DNA of 30,833 nucleotides from an uncultured Clostridia bacterium (GCA_934643535.1 CAKUCE010000003.1:1-30833), one strand, 5' to 3'. Counted from the first letter of the stretch, positions 20,321-29,235 are shown. Notes: generated by a model from the letters alone, not told the origin. Made by a program: numbers and translations.

Positions 20321-22240
20321 TCACTTCACCGGACCTTTCTTCTCCTTGCTGAAAATCTCTGCTTTCTGCTTCTGCTTTTCCAGCCGTTGACGGCGTTCTT
20401 CCAGCGCGTCATACACGCTATCCTCGATCTCGCGGGGCGTCATAGACACATCAGGGAAATACTTGCGGAGTCGGTCGCCGCGCAGAATGATCTTCGTCTC
20501 ATAGCTGTTTTCCCGATCCTGCGGCTCAGATGCGAGTTTGGCAGGACTGGCAGACGGAACAGCAGGGGATGCAACAGGCGCAGACGGTGACGAGGGAGCG
20601 GGAACGCCGGACACGGCTGCCTGCGTAGGTACTGCATTATTGGACGGGAAGGAAAACACATTGCCGGGCGCTTTCGGCGGTACTGAGGCCGAGAGAGGCA
20701 CCGGAACGTCCGGGGACTTCGGTATGCCGGTAGGAGCCATTGTCGGAGTTGTCGGTGCGGGCGGCGTTACGGGCTTGGGCTTATCCACGACCTTCGGCGG
20801 GTATCTGCCCTCCAATACATCACGGATCTTCTGCTCGGTGAGGCTTTCAGAGGCCGCGACCTTTTTCAGAATACCCGTGTTTTCGTTGTTGACCTTGACA
20901 TTGATCCCAATCAGATCAGCAACGGTGTCCTGAACCTTCGGCTGAAGAAACGCGATATTATAGGCAATCGAAACCGCCAGCGATCCTTCATCTACCAAAT
21001 CACAGATTGACTTGGTTGCCTCGGACAGCTTCATGAGACGGTTGAGCTTCATCGTGCTCATGCCCATTTCCTTTGCAATCAGCTCATCAGTCTCCGGCCC
21101 GCCTTTTTCGCCTCGCAGCTTTCGTCCGGCTTTACGCCTCATACTGTCCGCTTTCATTCGCAGTGCGCGGGAGAGATCGTAGGTGGAAATATGTTCACGG
21201 TGCAAGTTGCCGTCAGCTACAAGGATGCGGGCATCATCATCGTCAAGCTGCTGGATGATCGTGGGGACAGGATAATTCAGCTCACTTGCAATCAGATGGC
21301 GGCGCTGACCGGACAGGATTTCCAGCTCGCCGTCCTTATTGAAGCGGGCAAGTACCGGGTCTTTGACGCCGAAACGCTTGATGGACTGAAACAGCTCTTT
21401 GAAGTCGTCGCTGTCCCGATCCACGGAGAAGGTGTTTATGTCCGCTTTTTTCAGATAGGCCGGGTGCAGAATTGCGGAGAAGGCTTCGCCCTCGCCCGGG
21501 ATAGGTAATGATTTCTTGTCTTTCTCGGTGGGGGGAGTAAGTTTTTCACCCAGCAGCTTTGTGATTGCTGTTCCGGTAGGGCCGACGGCAGCAGCACCAA
21601 CAGGCTTTTCTTCTTTCTCAGCTTTCTTGGCGGGCTCCTTTGGAGAAACGGGGTTTTTCTCTTTATCTGCAACGGCAGGAGCGGTGGGCGATGTCTCGGT
21701 CGCTTTTTCCTCTTTCTGATCCTCCGCTTTTGCTTTGGGAGCCTTTTCAGCGTCCTTTTTCGGAATCTCAGTGGTTTTCGTACTGACCGGAGCCTCTTTG
21801 GGCATTTCGGTCTTCTTTTCCTCAGCCTTGCTTTCGGCGGGCTTCTCCGTTTCCTTTTTCGGCGCAGCCGCTTCTTTTTTCTCCGGTGCCGGTGTCTTAT
21901 CTGCCTTTTCAATGAGCTTGCCGGGAATCGGTGCATCCGGGTTTGTATTGGCAATCTTGTGGTATTCCTGTGCCTCCTTTTCAGTCATGTCATAGACCAG
22001 TGCAGGCAGCTCCTTGAGCTTAGCAAGCTCGGCGGCTTTGCGGCGGCGGTAGCCCGTAACAAGCTGATATTCTCCGTCCTCTCGCTGACGCAGAATGACC
22101 GGTTCCTTTACACCGTCCAGCAGCATTGAGGTGACAAGCCCGCCATAGGATTTATCCGCAAGTTTGACAATGGGAATATCGGGTAGATCGTGGATCTCCT
22201 CGATAGGGATTTGCCGGGGAATGATTTTTTCGTTTGGCAT
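20321..22240 (-). CDS. ParB-like protein with two ParB/Srx domains
   Basis: At 639 residues it is about twice the size of ordinary ParB. Domain 1 (about 10-92) has the nucleotide-binding box GYRRRKAA at 63-70. A long low-complexity linker rich in Lys, Glu, Pro and Ala (about 105-240) follows. Domain 2 (about 250-345) has GQRRHLIA at 311-318 and NLHREHISTYDLSRALRMK, the equivalent of the ENLQRE box. A helix-turn-helix lies at about 385-410 (TDELIAKEMGMSTMKLNRLMKLSEAT), then a Pro/Ala/Val-rich segment (470-580) and a charged C-terminus that may dimerise. The ATG has AAGGAGG six bases upstream. It lies between repA and DUF3846 without any ParA gene. The likely DNA target is the palindrome family repeated in this window. 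Confidence 0.9.
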   Translation of the reverse strand: MPNEKIIPRQIPIEEIHDLPDIPIVKLADKSYGGLVTSMLLDGVKEPVILRQREDGEYQLVTGYRRRKAAELAKLKELPALVYDMTEKEAQEYHKIANTNPDAPIPGKLIEKADKTPAPEKKEAAAPKKETEKPAESKAEEKKTEMPKEAPVSTKTTEIPKKDAEKAPKAKAEDQKEEKATETSPTAPAVADKEKNPVSPKEPAKKAEKEEKPVGAAAVGPTGTAITKLLGEKLTPPTEKDKKSLPIPGEGEAFSAILHPAYLKKADINTFSVDRDSDDFKELFQSIKRFGVKDPVLARFNKDGELEILSGQRRHLIASELNYPVPTIIQQLDDDDARILVADGNLHREHISTYDLSRALRMKADSMRRKAGRKLRGEKGGPETDELIAKEMGMSTMKLNRLMKLSEATKSICDLVDEGSLAVSIAYNIAFLQPKVQDTVADLIGINVKVNNENTGILKKVAASESLTEQKIRDVLEGRYPPKVVDKPKPVTPPAPTTPTMAPTGIPKSPDVPVPLSASVPPKAPGNVFSFPSNNAVPTQAAVSGVPAPSSPSAPVASPAVPSASPAKLASEPQDRENSYETKIILRGDRLRKYFPDVSMTPREIEDSVYDALEERRQRLEKQKQKAEIFSKEKKGPVK

Positions 22241-22277
22241 TTAGTTCCTCCTTTGTGTCTTGAAATATGCAATAATA

Positions 22278-22294
22278 CGTTTCACGGTGAAACG
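22278..22294. repeat. parS-like 17-bp palindrome, copy 9 (perfect)
   Basis: CGTTTCACGGTGAAACG in the 57-base gap between repA and the ParB-like gene, only about 40 bases upstream of the latter's start. A natural place for autoregulation or for a partition site near the replication origin. Confidence 0.85.
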
Positions 22295-22297
22295 CAT

Positions 22298-23206
22298 TTA
22301 TCCAAAGTCGTGCCGCACAGCGGCGGCATAATACGGGCCTATTGTTATGGGCGCATTATACAGCGCCGTCAACAGATAAGCCCGTATGTTCCAGATCTTA
22401 GTTGTTGTATCCCGAAAAGCGTCCAGCACATAGGAGACATGCTCAAAGGTAAGCCGTCGGAAGCGTTCCTGCACCTTTGGCGTAGGAATATTCTCACTCC
22501 CGATTCGCATGGTTGGCGCTGTGCTGCATAACACTTCACAGATCAGCTCCAACAGGCAATACGGATCATCATAGGGATAGCTCTCTGCAAGCAAAGGGTA
22601 GTCTATTTGCTCTCGCACGCTTTCCTCAATCTCTCGCTCATCCGGAGGATGATTAGATGGATCAGTATAGCTAAGATCAGTTTTGATTTTATTATTATAA
22701 TTTGCTTCCCCTTTCGGGAAATCTGCACTTCCTCTTTCGGGAAGTCTTGAAGTTTCATTTTGGGAAGTCTGGACTTCCTCTTTTGGAGCTTCTGCACTTC
22801 CCGTTTTGGGACATCTGGACGATGCAGGGACACCCCTGGGTGCAGGCGGCACAGTTTCAACGAATTGCTTGACATAGATCATGGTCGGCTTGCCTTGTCC
22901 CTGCTTTTTTCGCTCGATAAGGCCAATGCCTTTCGTGTCCAGCTCAGCCAGCAGGCGTATTGCCTTGTTGTGACCACAGCCCAAGTCCTCCATGATCTCA
23001 TCAACCGTGTAATAGATATAAACGCGGTCATAGTCGTCATACCAGCCATTCTTTGCAGACAGCCCCATTCGATCAAGCATAAGCCCGTACAGCACCTTCG
23101 CATCCATTGACAGTTGCTTGAATTGAGCTCCTGTCATAAGCTGCTTCGGGAAACGGTAAAAAGCATAGCTTTCAGACTGATCACCGTAAAAGTAGCCAAA
23201 GCTCAT
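22298..23206 (-). CDS. repA: Replication initiator (RepA_N family)
   Basis: A 302-residue protein that starts replication of the excised circular element. The N-terminus (YAFYRFPKQLMTGAQFKQLSMDAKVLYGLMLDRMGLSAKNGWYDDYDRVYIYYTVDEIMEDLGCGHNKAIRLLAELDTKGIGLIERKKQGQGKPTMIYV) is the RepA_N winged-helix domain of Firmicutes plasmids and ICEs. A variable middle (about 125-200) is encoded by the iteron region. The C-terminal domain (about 205-302) resembles the DUF6017-type end of such initiators. It starts four bases after the sortase gene ends, so it seems to share the pilus transcript. RepA_N initiators typically bind origins inside their own gene. Confidence 0.92.
   Translation of the reverse strand: MSFGYFYGDQSESYAFYRFPKQLMTGAQFKQLSMDAKVLYGLMLDRMGLSAKNGWYDDYDRVYIYYTVDEIMEDLGCGHNKAIRLLAELDTKGIGLIERKKQGQGKPTMIYVKQFVETVPPAPRGVPASSRCPKTGSAEAPKEEVQTSQNETSRLPERGSADFPKGEANYNNKIKTDLSYTDPSNHPPDEREIEESVREQIDYPLLAESYPYDDPYCLLELICEVLCSTAPTMRIGSENIPTPKVQERFRRLTFEHVSYVLDAFRDTTTKIWNIRAYLLTALYNAPITIGPYYAAAVRHDFG
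22703..22817. repeat. Five tandem 23-bp iterons inside repA (probable origin)
   Basis: Five end-to-end units at 22703-22725, 22726-22748, 22749-22771, 22772-22794 and 22795-22817. Shared features on the plus strand are CTTCC near the start, a CTTTTGGG-like middle and GAA.TCTG at the end. The unit of 23 is not a multiple of three, so the peptide is not repeated: the DNA itself is conserved. AT-rich sequence follows at 22681-22702. This is the pattern of a RepA_N origin located within the initiator gene. Confidence 0.8.
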
Positions 23207-23209
23207 ATT

Positions 23210-23938
23210 CTATTCCTCCACGCGCTCACAAAAGACAAGATACCGGTACTTCCCGCCGCTGGCATAGGGATGGCAGGTCAGAAGTGTTACCATGTCTCTG
23301 TCCTTTTGAATGAGAATCGCGTTCACATCATTCGGAGTGATGATTTTGATCTCTGCCACTTTGTAGGTCAGCGTTCCCCAGATATTCGTGACCGTGATCT
23401 CGTCACCTATCTCCAAAAGCTCTATCTCCTTGAAGTAGGGATAGCCGCTGTAACCCCGGTGTCCGGCAATCACGGCGTTACTGTTGATACCGCCAATGGG
23501 GATGCTCGTCTGCGACAGTACAGCCGCGCCTGCTGCCATGTTTTCCTCGCTCGCGCCGAGAAACAGGGGCATTTCCAAATCCATTTTCGGGATCGTTATT
23601 ACACCGAATTTTTCATCGGGCAAATCGTAGTCGGTCAGCTTGAATTGAGACAGCTCATAGGCGCTTTTGCTGTCCAGCTTATTCTGCTTGAACAGATAGA
23701 GCTCCCGGTTATAGGTCTGCATTGCCTCATAGAGCTCTGCGTATGGGATAACTTCCTGCTTTTCTTCGGAATCTCTGCGGATTTCCTCAACTGTTTCGTG
23801 GTATTCCTCCACGGCCTGCTTGACCTCTATGCTTTTTTCTGCGCCGTCGATCAGTGGCTTTACCGCAAAGGCGGCGCTGGCAAAGGCAAGGCAGATCAAC
23901 AGAATTAACAGGAACAGCCGCAGCTTAATGTGCTTCAT
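23210..23938 (-). CDS. Sortase, class C-like (second sortase)
   Basis: A 242-residue transpeptidase that joins pilins or anchors them to the wall. An N-terminal membrane anchor (about 6-28, LFLLILLICLAFASAAFAV) precedes a coiled region and the sortase barrel with catalytic His in VIAGHRGYSG, Cys in TLLTCHPYASGG and Arg in KYRYLVFCERV. It has no C-terminal membrane helix, unlike the neighbouring sortase, so it may serve as housekeeping-type anchor or accessory polymerase. The 5' end overlaps the first sortase by 14 bases and repA begins three bases after its stop. This places it in a single operon with pilins and the initiator. Confidence 0.9.
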   Translation of the reverse strand: MKHIKLRLFLLILLICLAFASAAFAVKPLIDGAEKSIEVKQAVEEYHETVEEIRRDSEEKQEVIPYAELYEAMQTYNRELYLFKQNKLDSKSAYELSQFKLTDYDLPDEKFGVITIPKMDLEMPLFLGASEENMAAGAAVLSQTSIPIGGINSNAVIAGHRGYSGYPYFKEIELLEIGDEITVTNIWGTLTYKVAEIKIITPNDVNAILIQKDRDMVTLLTCHPYASGGKYRYLVFCERVEE

Positions 23939-24836
23939 GTTTTCCTCGCTTTCTCTCTTGCCGCAGCAAGCGCAGTCTGTGTTTCAGCTTTCTTGCCCGC
24001 CGAATTGTTTTATAACAGCCAAAGCATGTGCCAATTCCCACGATGGTAAGTCCACCATAAGCGAGGCCATGACGGTACTCGCTGCCCCACGTGGATGCCT
24101 CTACAGGGGTAAATTCTGCATCCTCGATTACGCTGATTGCTTCTTCATACTCCGTGCGCTCTCCCCGGATGAGCAGTCTGTGACTGTTCACGCCATAGGG
24201 CGTGCAGGTTACAAGGGTACAAAGATCGCATCCGGCTTCAACGGTCAGCTTCGAGGTGTCCTCCGGCAAAACAATGTTGATTTCGCAAACCTTATAGGCC
24301 AGCGTCTGACCCAGAATACGGAGCAGGAAAATGTCGCCTTCTTTCAAGAGATTCAGGTCTGAAAACATCTTCTGCCCGGCAAGACCGCTGTGACCGGTCA
24401 ATACACAATGCATACCGAGGCCGCCCACAGGGAGGGACGATCCAAGCAAGTGCCCCACGCCCCGGTCAAGCGTACTTTCCTCCGTTCCGTGGTAGATAGG
24501 TAGATTTACCGAAATTGCCGGGATCTCCACATATCCCATGATCCCGTCGCCGCGCACATTCAGGAGCGTATCGTAGCTTTCAGATGCCTTAATAAGCGCG
24601 TCCTTCGTATATGGCTTGTCCGGGACAGACAGCAGGGTTTCGTTATAAGCGACGGCAACGGCACGGGCATTGTCTAACGCCGCAGTGTCCATCTGCTCGA
24701 CAGCTTCAATGTACTGTGTCTCTATGAGGCTGCGGTTTTTCTCAGAAAGATAGTTGGCAATCAGCGGGTAAAGAATGATGCCGAGGGAAACGACGATCAA
24801 AACGGCAAGAGATAGAATTTTCATTGTATTCTTCAT
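23925..24836 (-). CDS. Class C sortase (pilin polymerase)
   Basis: A 303-residue protein with N-terminal and C-terminal membrane helices (about 7-28 and 258-280). The catalytic set is His in LTGHSGLAG, Cys in LVTCTPYGVNSHR and Arg in RLLIRGER, the signature of class C pilin-polymerising sortases. It joins the LPXTG threonine of one pilin to the lysine of the next. A lid-like region may lie around residues 95-125. The start follows a strong hairpin at 24853-24881 and a GGGAG ribosome site. Its neighbours are the major pilin (before) and the second sortase (after). Confidence 0.94.
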   Translation of the reverse strand: MKNTMKILSLAVLIVVSLGIILYPLIANYLSEKNRSLIETQYIEAVEQMDTAALDNARAVAVAYNETLLSVPDKPYTKDALIKASESYDTLLNVRGDGIMGYVEIPAISVNLPIYHGTEESTLDRGVGHLLGSSLPVGGLGMHCVLTGHSGLAGQKMFSDLNLLKEGDIFLLRILGQTLAYKVCEINIVLPEDTSKLTVEAGCDLCTLVTCTPYGVNSHRLLIRGERTEYEEAISVIEDAEFTPVEASTWGSEYRHGLAYGGLTIVGIGTCFGCYKTIRRARKLKHRLRLLRQERKRGKHEAH

Positions 24837-24852
24837 GCTCTCCCTTCACATG

Positions 24853-24881
24853 GCAAGAGGGCGGTTTTCCCGCCCTCTTGC
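24853..24881 (-). promoter_or_regulatory. Stem-loop between major pilin and sortase genes
   Basis: A 12-bp perfect stem (24853-24864 with 24870-24881) and a 5-base loop; no U-run on the minus strand. Probably partial termination or mRNA stabilisation, so that pilin mRNA outnumbers sortase mRNA. Confidence 0.5.
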
Positions 24882-24888
24882 TTGATGG

Positions 24889-26958
24889 TTAGGTGTTTTC
24901 TGCTTTCTTTCTGTTCTTATGGGTAAGGACAAGAATGCCCGCTACGCAGAGTGCCAGCATCGAAAGGCCAATGACAGGGAACATCCAGTTGCCGTAAGAT
25001 CCGGTCTGCGGGAGATCAAAGCCTCTCGTATTGATGACCGTAAACGGTACAAAGGCGTTGGCGGAGCTGTCGTCAGCGGTCATATTGACCTTGTTGCTGT
25101 CTACGGTTGCCGAGGCGGTCAGCAGCTTGTGAGCGAGCTGCTTCTGCGGCATATTGTGATACAGTCCGGGATCAACATCCTTGTATCGGGGATCGTTCTG
25201 AATGAGGCCGAGTACATCGGTGCCGTAAATATCGCAGAGCTTGCTGCTCTCGGTCTGGGAGATCACGACCTTGATACTGTTTTTAAGCAGCGTGTACCCG
25301 TTGGCAGTCTGTACCTCCGTCCAAGTATAGGCGTCGTCCTCCAAGCCTTTAAGGATCAGCTTGCCATCCTTTGTGGGAATGAAGTGAGTGGCAGCCTTTT
25401 CCTCGGTCACATGGCCGGTTACATACCAAACTCCTTCAGCCTCATTCAGTTTTCCTACAAGAAAACATCCGTCCGTGTCATTGCGGACGATAAACTCAAC
25501 TTTGGAATAGTCGCCGCGCCCATCGGAGAACTGCTTTGTCATGTCGATGCCATAAACATAGACATGGCAATCATCGGCGAGGGTATCATAGTAACCTGTA
25601 TTGCTACGCTTCCATGTGAGGACAACATCGTTGGGATTGCCAGCGTCACCGTAGGTCACGCTGTTATCGCTGTTCATCGTAGCCTTATAGGTTATGCGGA
25701 GGGTGCAGTCCGAATAGCCGCTGTTTACCATGCTTTCCCCAGTATATACTGCCTTGCTGCTGTTGATCTCTGCAAGGCCGGAGGCGGTCATGGAGATGGT
25801 CATAACGCCTGCGCCCTCGGCGGTGCTGTTATAGTTTACAAGGAAACGGTCACTCGGCTCTTCCCACGATGTGATCAGATCAGTACAGTTCTCATCCTTG
25901 AAGAATTCCAAGAGAACATCGCCTTTGTTATAGGATATACCTTTGGACAGCGTATCAATAAAGGTATAGTCCGTGAGAAAGGAGGCAGTGGATGTAATGC
26001 TGGGCAGAGTGGAAATGATCTGATAATCGATCACGTCACCTGCCGAGGCGGTGCCGGTGTGGGCGTAGCAGTCTGTAATATCACTGATACTGCCGCTGTT
26101 CTTTCCGGTGTCGGCCTTGTCCTCGCGGAGTGTCTTTTCAAGGCTGGGGATGCCGGTGAGGTTTTTGGGGTACAGAGTCACATCATAGATCCAGCGAGTG
26201 CCGCCGTCGTTGGCATTGTTCCCGTCAACGGAGGTCATGGGCAGCGAGACGAGGAAAGGCGCGGTGGTGTCCGTGACCATTTCGGGGACACGGGTTTCGA
26301 TCAGCAGATACAGGCCGAGGGGCAGATCGGAAGCTCCCGTATGGCCGTAGGCGTCCGTCTCCGTCATGGCTACGCCGTGATTGTCGCGGGCATACGTTTC
26401 CAGTGCGTTCTTGACCGAGGTAGCGTTTGCATCCAGCGCCGCCTTGAGACCATCAATCAGCACATCGGAGCGGTAGTAATACACGGTCATGCCGTCTACA
26501 ACTTCGTCAGCAGGAGAGTATCGGTCATTGGTGCTGACGCCGATTGCGGAAAGAAAAGCGTTGTTCTGCTCGGTCGGGGCAATGCCGTATAACACTTTGA
26601 TATGCTCCGCGCCGTCCTCGCTCTCGGAAAAGGTGTGGATTGAGCCCACACGCACATAGGTGAACTCCACGCCCTTGATTGCGTACCCGTAGGCATTTCC
26701 ATTGGCGTTCAGCGCGGAGACGCGGGTGGGATCGCCCAGCACAGCCTCAACGCCGTTTGCGTCCTTTACGCCGGTGGACACATAGGAGCTATCCCATATA
26801 CCGTCCTTCTCGGCGTTGGTAAGATCATATTTATAAATGTCCAGCGTACCCGTGCGGGAGGTGTCAATCGTGGCCTCGTCCACGGGTGCGGCAAGGGCAG
26901 TAACAGAAAAGCTGCTCACTATCAGGACAGCGAGCAGCAGCGCAAAGATTTTCTTCAA
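24889..26958 (-). CDS. Major pilin (SpaH/EbpB-type, LPXTG)
   Basis: The protein (about 689 residues) begins with a signal peptide (KKIFALLLAVLIVSSFSVTALAA). It has a pilin motif WIYDVTLYPKN, whose Lys is the attachment point for the next subunit, an E-box-like TWTEVQTANGYTLL, and an end with LPQTG near residue 649, a membrane helix and a basic tail. This is the polymer-forming backbone subunit. I choose TTG at 26958 because it overlaps the adhesin stop codon (TTGA) and matches the signal peptide start; ATG at 27030 would add residues that belong to the overlapping gene. It is coupled to the adhesin gene upstream and followed by the class C sortase. Confidence 0.92.
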   Translation of the reverse strand: MKKIFALLLAVLIVSSFSVTALAAPVDEATIDTSRTGTLDIYKYDLTNAEKDGIWDSSYVSTGVKDANGVEAVLGDPTRVSALNANGNAYGYAIKGVEFTYVRVGSIHTFSESEDGAEHIKVLYGIAPTEQNNAFLSAIGVSTNDRYSPADEVVDGMTVYYYRSDVLIDGLKAALDANATSVKNALETYARDNHGVAMTETDAYGHTGASDLPLGLYLLIETRVPEMVTDTTAPFLVSLPMTSVDGNNANDGGTRWIYDVTLYPKNLTGIPSLEKTLREDKADTGKNSGSISDITDCYAHTGTASAGDVIDYQIISTLPSITSTASFLTDYTFIDTLSKGISYNKGDVLLEFFKDENCTDLITSWEEPSDRFLVNYNSTAEGAGVMTISMTASGLAEINSSKAVYTGESMVNSGYSDCTLRITYKATMNSDNSVTYGDAGNPNDVVLTWKRSNTGYYDTLADDCHVYVYGIDMTKQFSDGRGDYSKVEFIVRNDTDGCFLVGKLNEAEGVWYVTGHVTEEKAATHFIPTKDGKLILKGLEDDAYTWTEVQTANGYTLLKNSIKVVISQTESSKLCDIYGTDVLGLIQNDPRYKDVDPGLYHNMPQKQLAHKLLTASATVDSNKVNMTADDSSANAFVPFTVINTRGFDLPQTGSYGNWMFPVIGLSMLALCVAGILVLTHKNRKKAENT

Positions 26959-28925
26959 GTTTCGCGTTCGTCCTTTCGTTTCAAAATGATGTAGGGCATG
27001 GTCATAAAGCCCATGACAAGGGGTAGCCATGCAAAGCCAGCGCCGCCCGTTTCGGGCAGACGGAATAGCGGATCATCGGTAGCGGTGACATAGAGCGTGT
27101 AGCAATAGGTTACGTCGCCTACGGTTTTTGTGTCCTCGGCGGCACCTTTGATCTCAACAGGCAGTGTTCCAACATAGAGGGAGCTGCCAAGCAGAGAGTG
27201 TCCATCAGGCGCTTTTGTCTCGGTAAGGCGGTAGAGAATGGAGCTATCCGCCCGGAGACCGCAGAAAGTGACACAGCCGCTTTCACTGGTGGTAAGCTGT
27301 CCGTCCGTAAGGCCGGGACTGATACAGCCGCCGGGCAGAACATTGTTGCCCTCGCGGTAGAATACCGCTGTCCAGCTTGCGCCGTTATCCGTGGAATACT
27401 CCAAGAGGAAGCTCGCCTCGGAGAGTGGTGCGCCGTTATGATCCTGTTTCTTCACTTCCAGCGTTCCCGGCCTGCGGAGGTTATCCCGTTCCTGCGTGAC
27501 CGTAACACCGTGCTCGGTGATCGAGAACGGATACACCGTATCGTCCAGCTCATAGCCCTTCGGCGGTGCGAACTCCTGATAACTGTACGAGCCGTAAAGC
27601 AGACTTTCAAAAGTCAGCTCACCGTTTGCGTCGGTATAGCCCTCTGCAATCTGCTGACCGTCACTGCCATAGAGGCGGAAGCCTGCCCCGGAAAGGGGTG
27701 TGTCCTCATAAGCGTCTCTCTTGACGATTTTCAGATTTCCACGGGCAAATTCATTGACCGCCGTCGTGCTCACAAGCTGGCCTCCCTCTGTGACAGAGAC
27801 AGGGTACAGGGTCGAGTCGAGCACAAGATAGGGCAGCGTGGCGGTTTCGGCATAAAAATAGTCCCCGATGGGGACTTCAAAAGAGACAGCACCGTTTGCG
27901 TCCGTTTGGCCGTTTTGGATTTCGTTCTTTCCGCTGTCATAGAGTGCGAAGCAGACTCCCGGTAAGGGAGCTCCGTTCTCGTCCACTTTGGTAAGCCGGA
28001 TTGTGCCGGTGCGGATCGGAGCTTTGGGTGTTCTGACCGTCATACCGGAATCAACGGTGGTGCTTTGCATATCTATCGTGCAGGTCACGACACGCTGCTG
28101 GCCGTAGGTGGTCGGCGCATAGAAGAACAAGACCGCCTCGGTGCTGTCATATACACCTGACGCACGGAGCGGAAACGCTGATTCCTCGTATTCCTCCGGG
28201 ATGGATATATGCAGTGTGTCGCCGCTGTTGCCGGTATAGCCTGTAATGCTCGTCCCTGCGGGAAAAGCAGACGTGTCCAACGTGTAGCCTCCGGTCAATC
28301 CCGTGAAGCTCACTCGAACGTCTCCCACAAAGCTTGTGTCCTCAGATTCCAGCGTCATATCTGAACTGGAAAAGCTGATGGAATGATACGTGTCTGGGTG
28401 ACGGCCATACTCCAAAAGTTCCAAGCACCATGCAAACAGGGCTTCATATCCGGGCTTGGGACGGCTGTTTCCTGTGTCACGAAGATAGTAAGGCATTTCC
28501 TGTATTCCGTTCTCTGCAAAAAAATACCGGATTGCATTGGCGGTTGCGTACTGCGCCTGGTTATCGTTAAAGCCGCCGTTGGAAGCCGGATAACCGTGGG
28601 CGAGGATCGCTTTCAACCCGTTCAGAATGGTTGGGGTATAATACTGCGTTCCGTCCGTTGCGTCATATCCGTCTCCGTAGGGACTTTCCAGACTCATTTG
28701 CAAACAGTAGGCAGGCTGGCCGGTTTCAACAACAGAGTGCGGCGGTGTGCCGAGATCGCTCCAATAACCATCGTTGTATTTCTCAAAGTACATAAACGGC
28801 TGATAGGCGGTGGCAATATGTACGTCATCGGCAAAGGCGGTTATGGGTAAAGCCGCGCACAAGAGAAGCATGGAACAAAGCGTCGCGGCAAGCCGCTTTT
28901 TCCATTTAGGTTTTACAATAGGCAT
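26955..28925 (-). CDS. Pilus tip adhesin with thioester and SpaA-like domains
   Basis: A 656-residue surface protein. It has a signal peptide (1-32), a thioester-type adhesion domain with Cys74 (GQPAYCLQ), a pattern that forms covalent bonds with host ligands in Gram-positive adhesins, and a beta-rich spacer. At least three SpaA/Cna-B-type domains begin near GTIRLTKVDENGAPLPGVCFALYDS, GNLKIVKRDAYEDTPLSGAGFRLYGS and GTLEVKKQDHNGAPLSEASFLLEYS. LPETG is near residue 623, followed by a membrane helix and basic tail. It heads the pilus operon. It may attach the donor to host tissue or to recipient cells; the latter is inference from its location in a transfer element. Confidence 0.92.
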   Translation of the reverse strand: MPIVKPKWKKRLAATLCSMLLLCAALPITAFADDVHIATAYQPFMYFEKYNDGYWSDLGTPPHSVVETGQPAYCLQMSLESPYGDGYDATDGTQYYTPTILNGLKAILAHGYPASNGGFNDNQAQYATANAIRYFFAENGIQEMPYYLRDTGNSRPKPGYEALFAWCLELLEYGRHPDTYHSISFSSSDMTLESEDTSFVGDVRVSFTGLTGGYTLDTSAFPAGTSITGYTGNSGDTLHISIPEEYEESAFPLRASGVYDSTEAVLFFYAPTTYGQQRVVTCTIDMQSTTVDSGMTVRTPKAPIRTGTIRLTKVDENGAPLPGVCFALYDSGKNEIQNGQTDANGAVSFEVPIGDYFYAETATLPYLVLDSTLYPVSVTEGGQLVSTTAVNEFARGNLKIVKRDAYEDTPLSGAGFRLYGSDGQQIAEGYTDANGELTFESLLYGSYSYQEFAPPKGYELDDTVYPFSITEHGVTVTQERDNLRRPGTLEVKKQDHNGAPLSEASFLLEYSTDNGASWTAVFYREGNNVLPGGCISPGLTDGQLTTSESGCVTFCGLRADSSILYRLTETKAPDGHSLLGSSLYVGTLPVEIKGAAEDTKTVGDVTYCYTLYVTATDDPLFRLPETGGAGFAWLPLVMGFMTMPYIILKRKDERET

Positions 28926-28960
28926 GAGTCCTCCTTGCTATATTTTGCTGGGGTAACAGA

Positions 28961-29200
28961 TTAAGGGGAAGAATCACCCCCTTTCCCCGGCGGACTGCCC
29001 TTGCCGATGGCGGTCACACGGCCGGGGGTATAGGGACACTCGGCGTATTTGCAGTACCGATCCTTACGCTGAGGTCGGTGGAAGCGGCAACTCCGGCACT
29101 CCGGATATGGCCCGTCTGCGCCGCTGTCGTAGTGATCGCCTCCGGGTCTCCCTTGCATGAGACTTTCAAAAGCCCGATGATCGCCATTGGTAAAATACAT
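28961..29200 (-). CDS. Small cysteine-rich protein, unknown function
   Basis: A 79-residue protein with ECRSCRFHRP and YCKYAECPYTPG, four conserved-looking cysteines that may bind zinc. The ATG at 29198-29200 has AAGGAGG seven bases upstream. Another frame starting at 29205 lacks this spacing. It precedes the adhesin gene in the same direction with a 35-base gap, so it is probably the first gene of the pilus-replication operon. Similar small Cys-rich proteins occur in clostridial ICEs; the function is unknown. Confidence 0.7.
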   Translation of the reverse strand: MYFTNGDHRAFESLMQGRPGGDHYDSGADGPYPECRSCRFHRPQRKDRYCKYAECPYTPGRVTAIGKGSPPGKGGDSSP

Positions 29201-29235
29201 GACATACCTCCTTTCTTCTTAAATTAGGGCTTGCG

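Noticed and set aside
22703..22817. CRISPR array
   Set aside because: The 23-bp units are contiguous with no spacers and lie within repA; they are iterons.
24919..26592. Long plus-strand open frame (557 codons) opposite the major pilin
   Set aside because: Antisense shadow of a gene with clear signal peptide, pilin motif and LPQTG; no ribosome site or recognisable domains.
29014..29205. Alternative frame over the small cysteine-rich gene
   Set aside because: Its ATG is adjacent to the ribosome site, and its product lacks protein-like features; the frame starting at 29200 has ideal spacing and paired cysteines.
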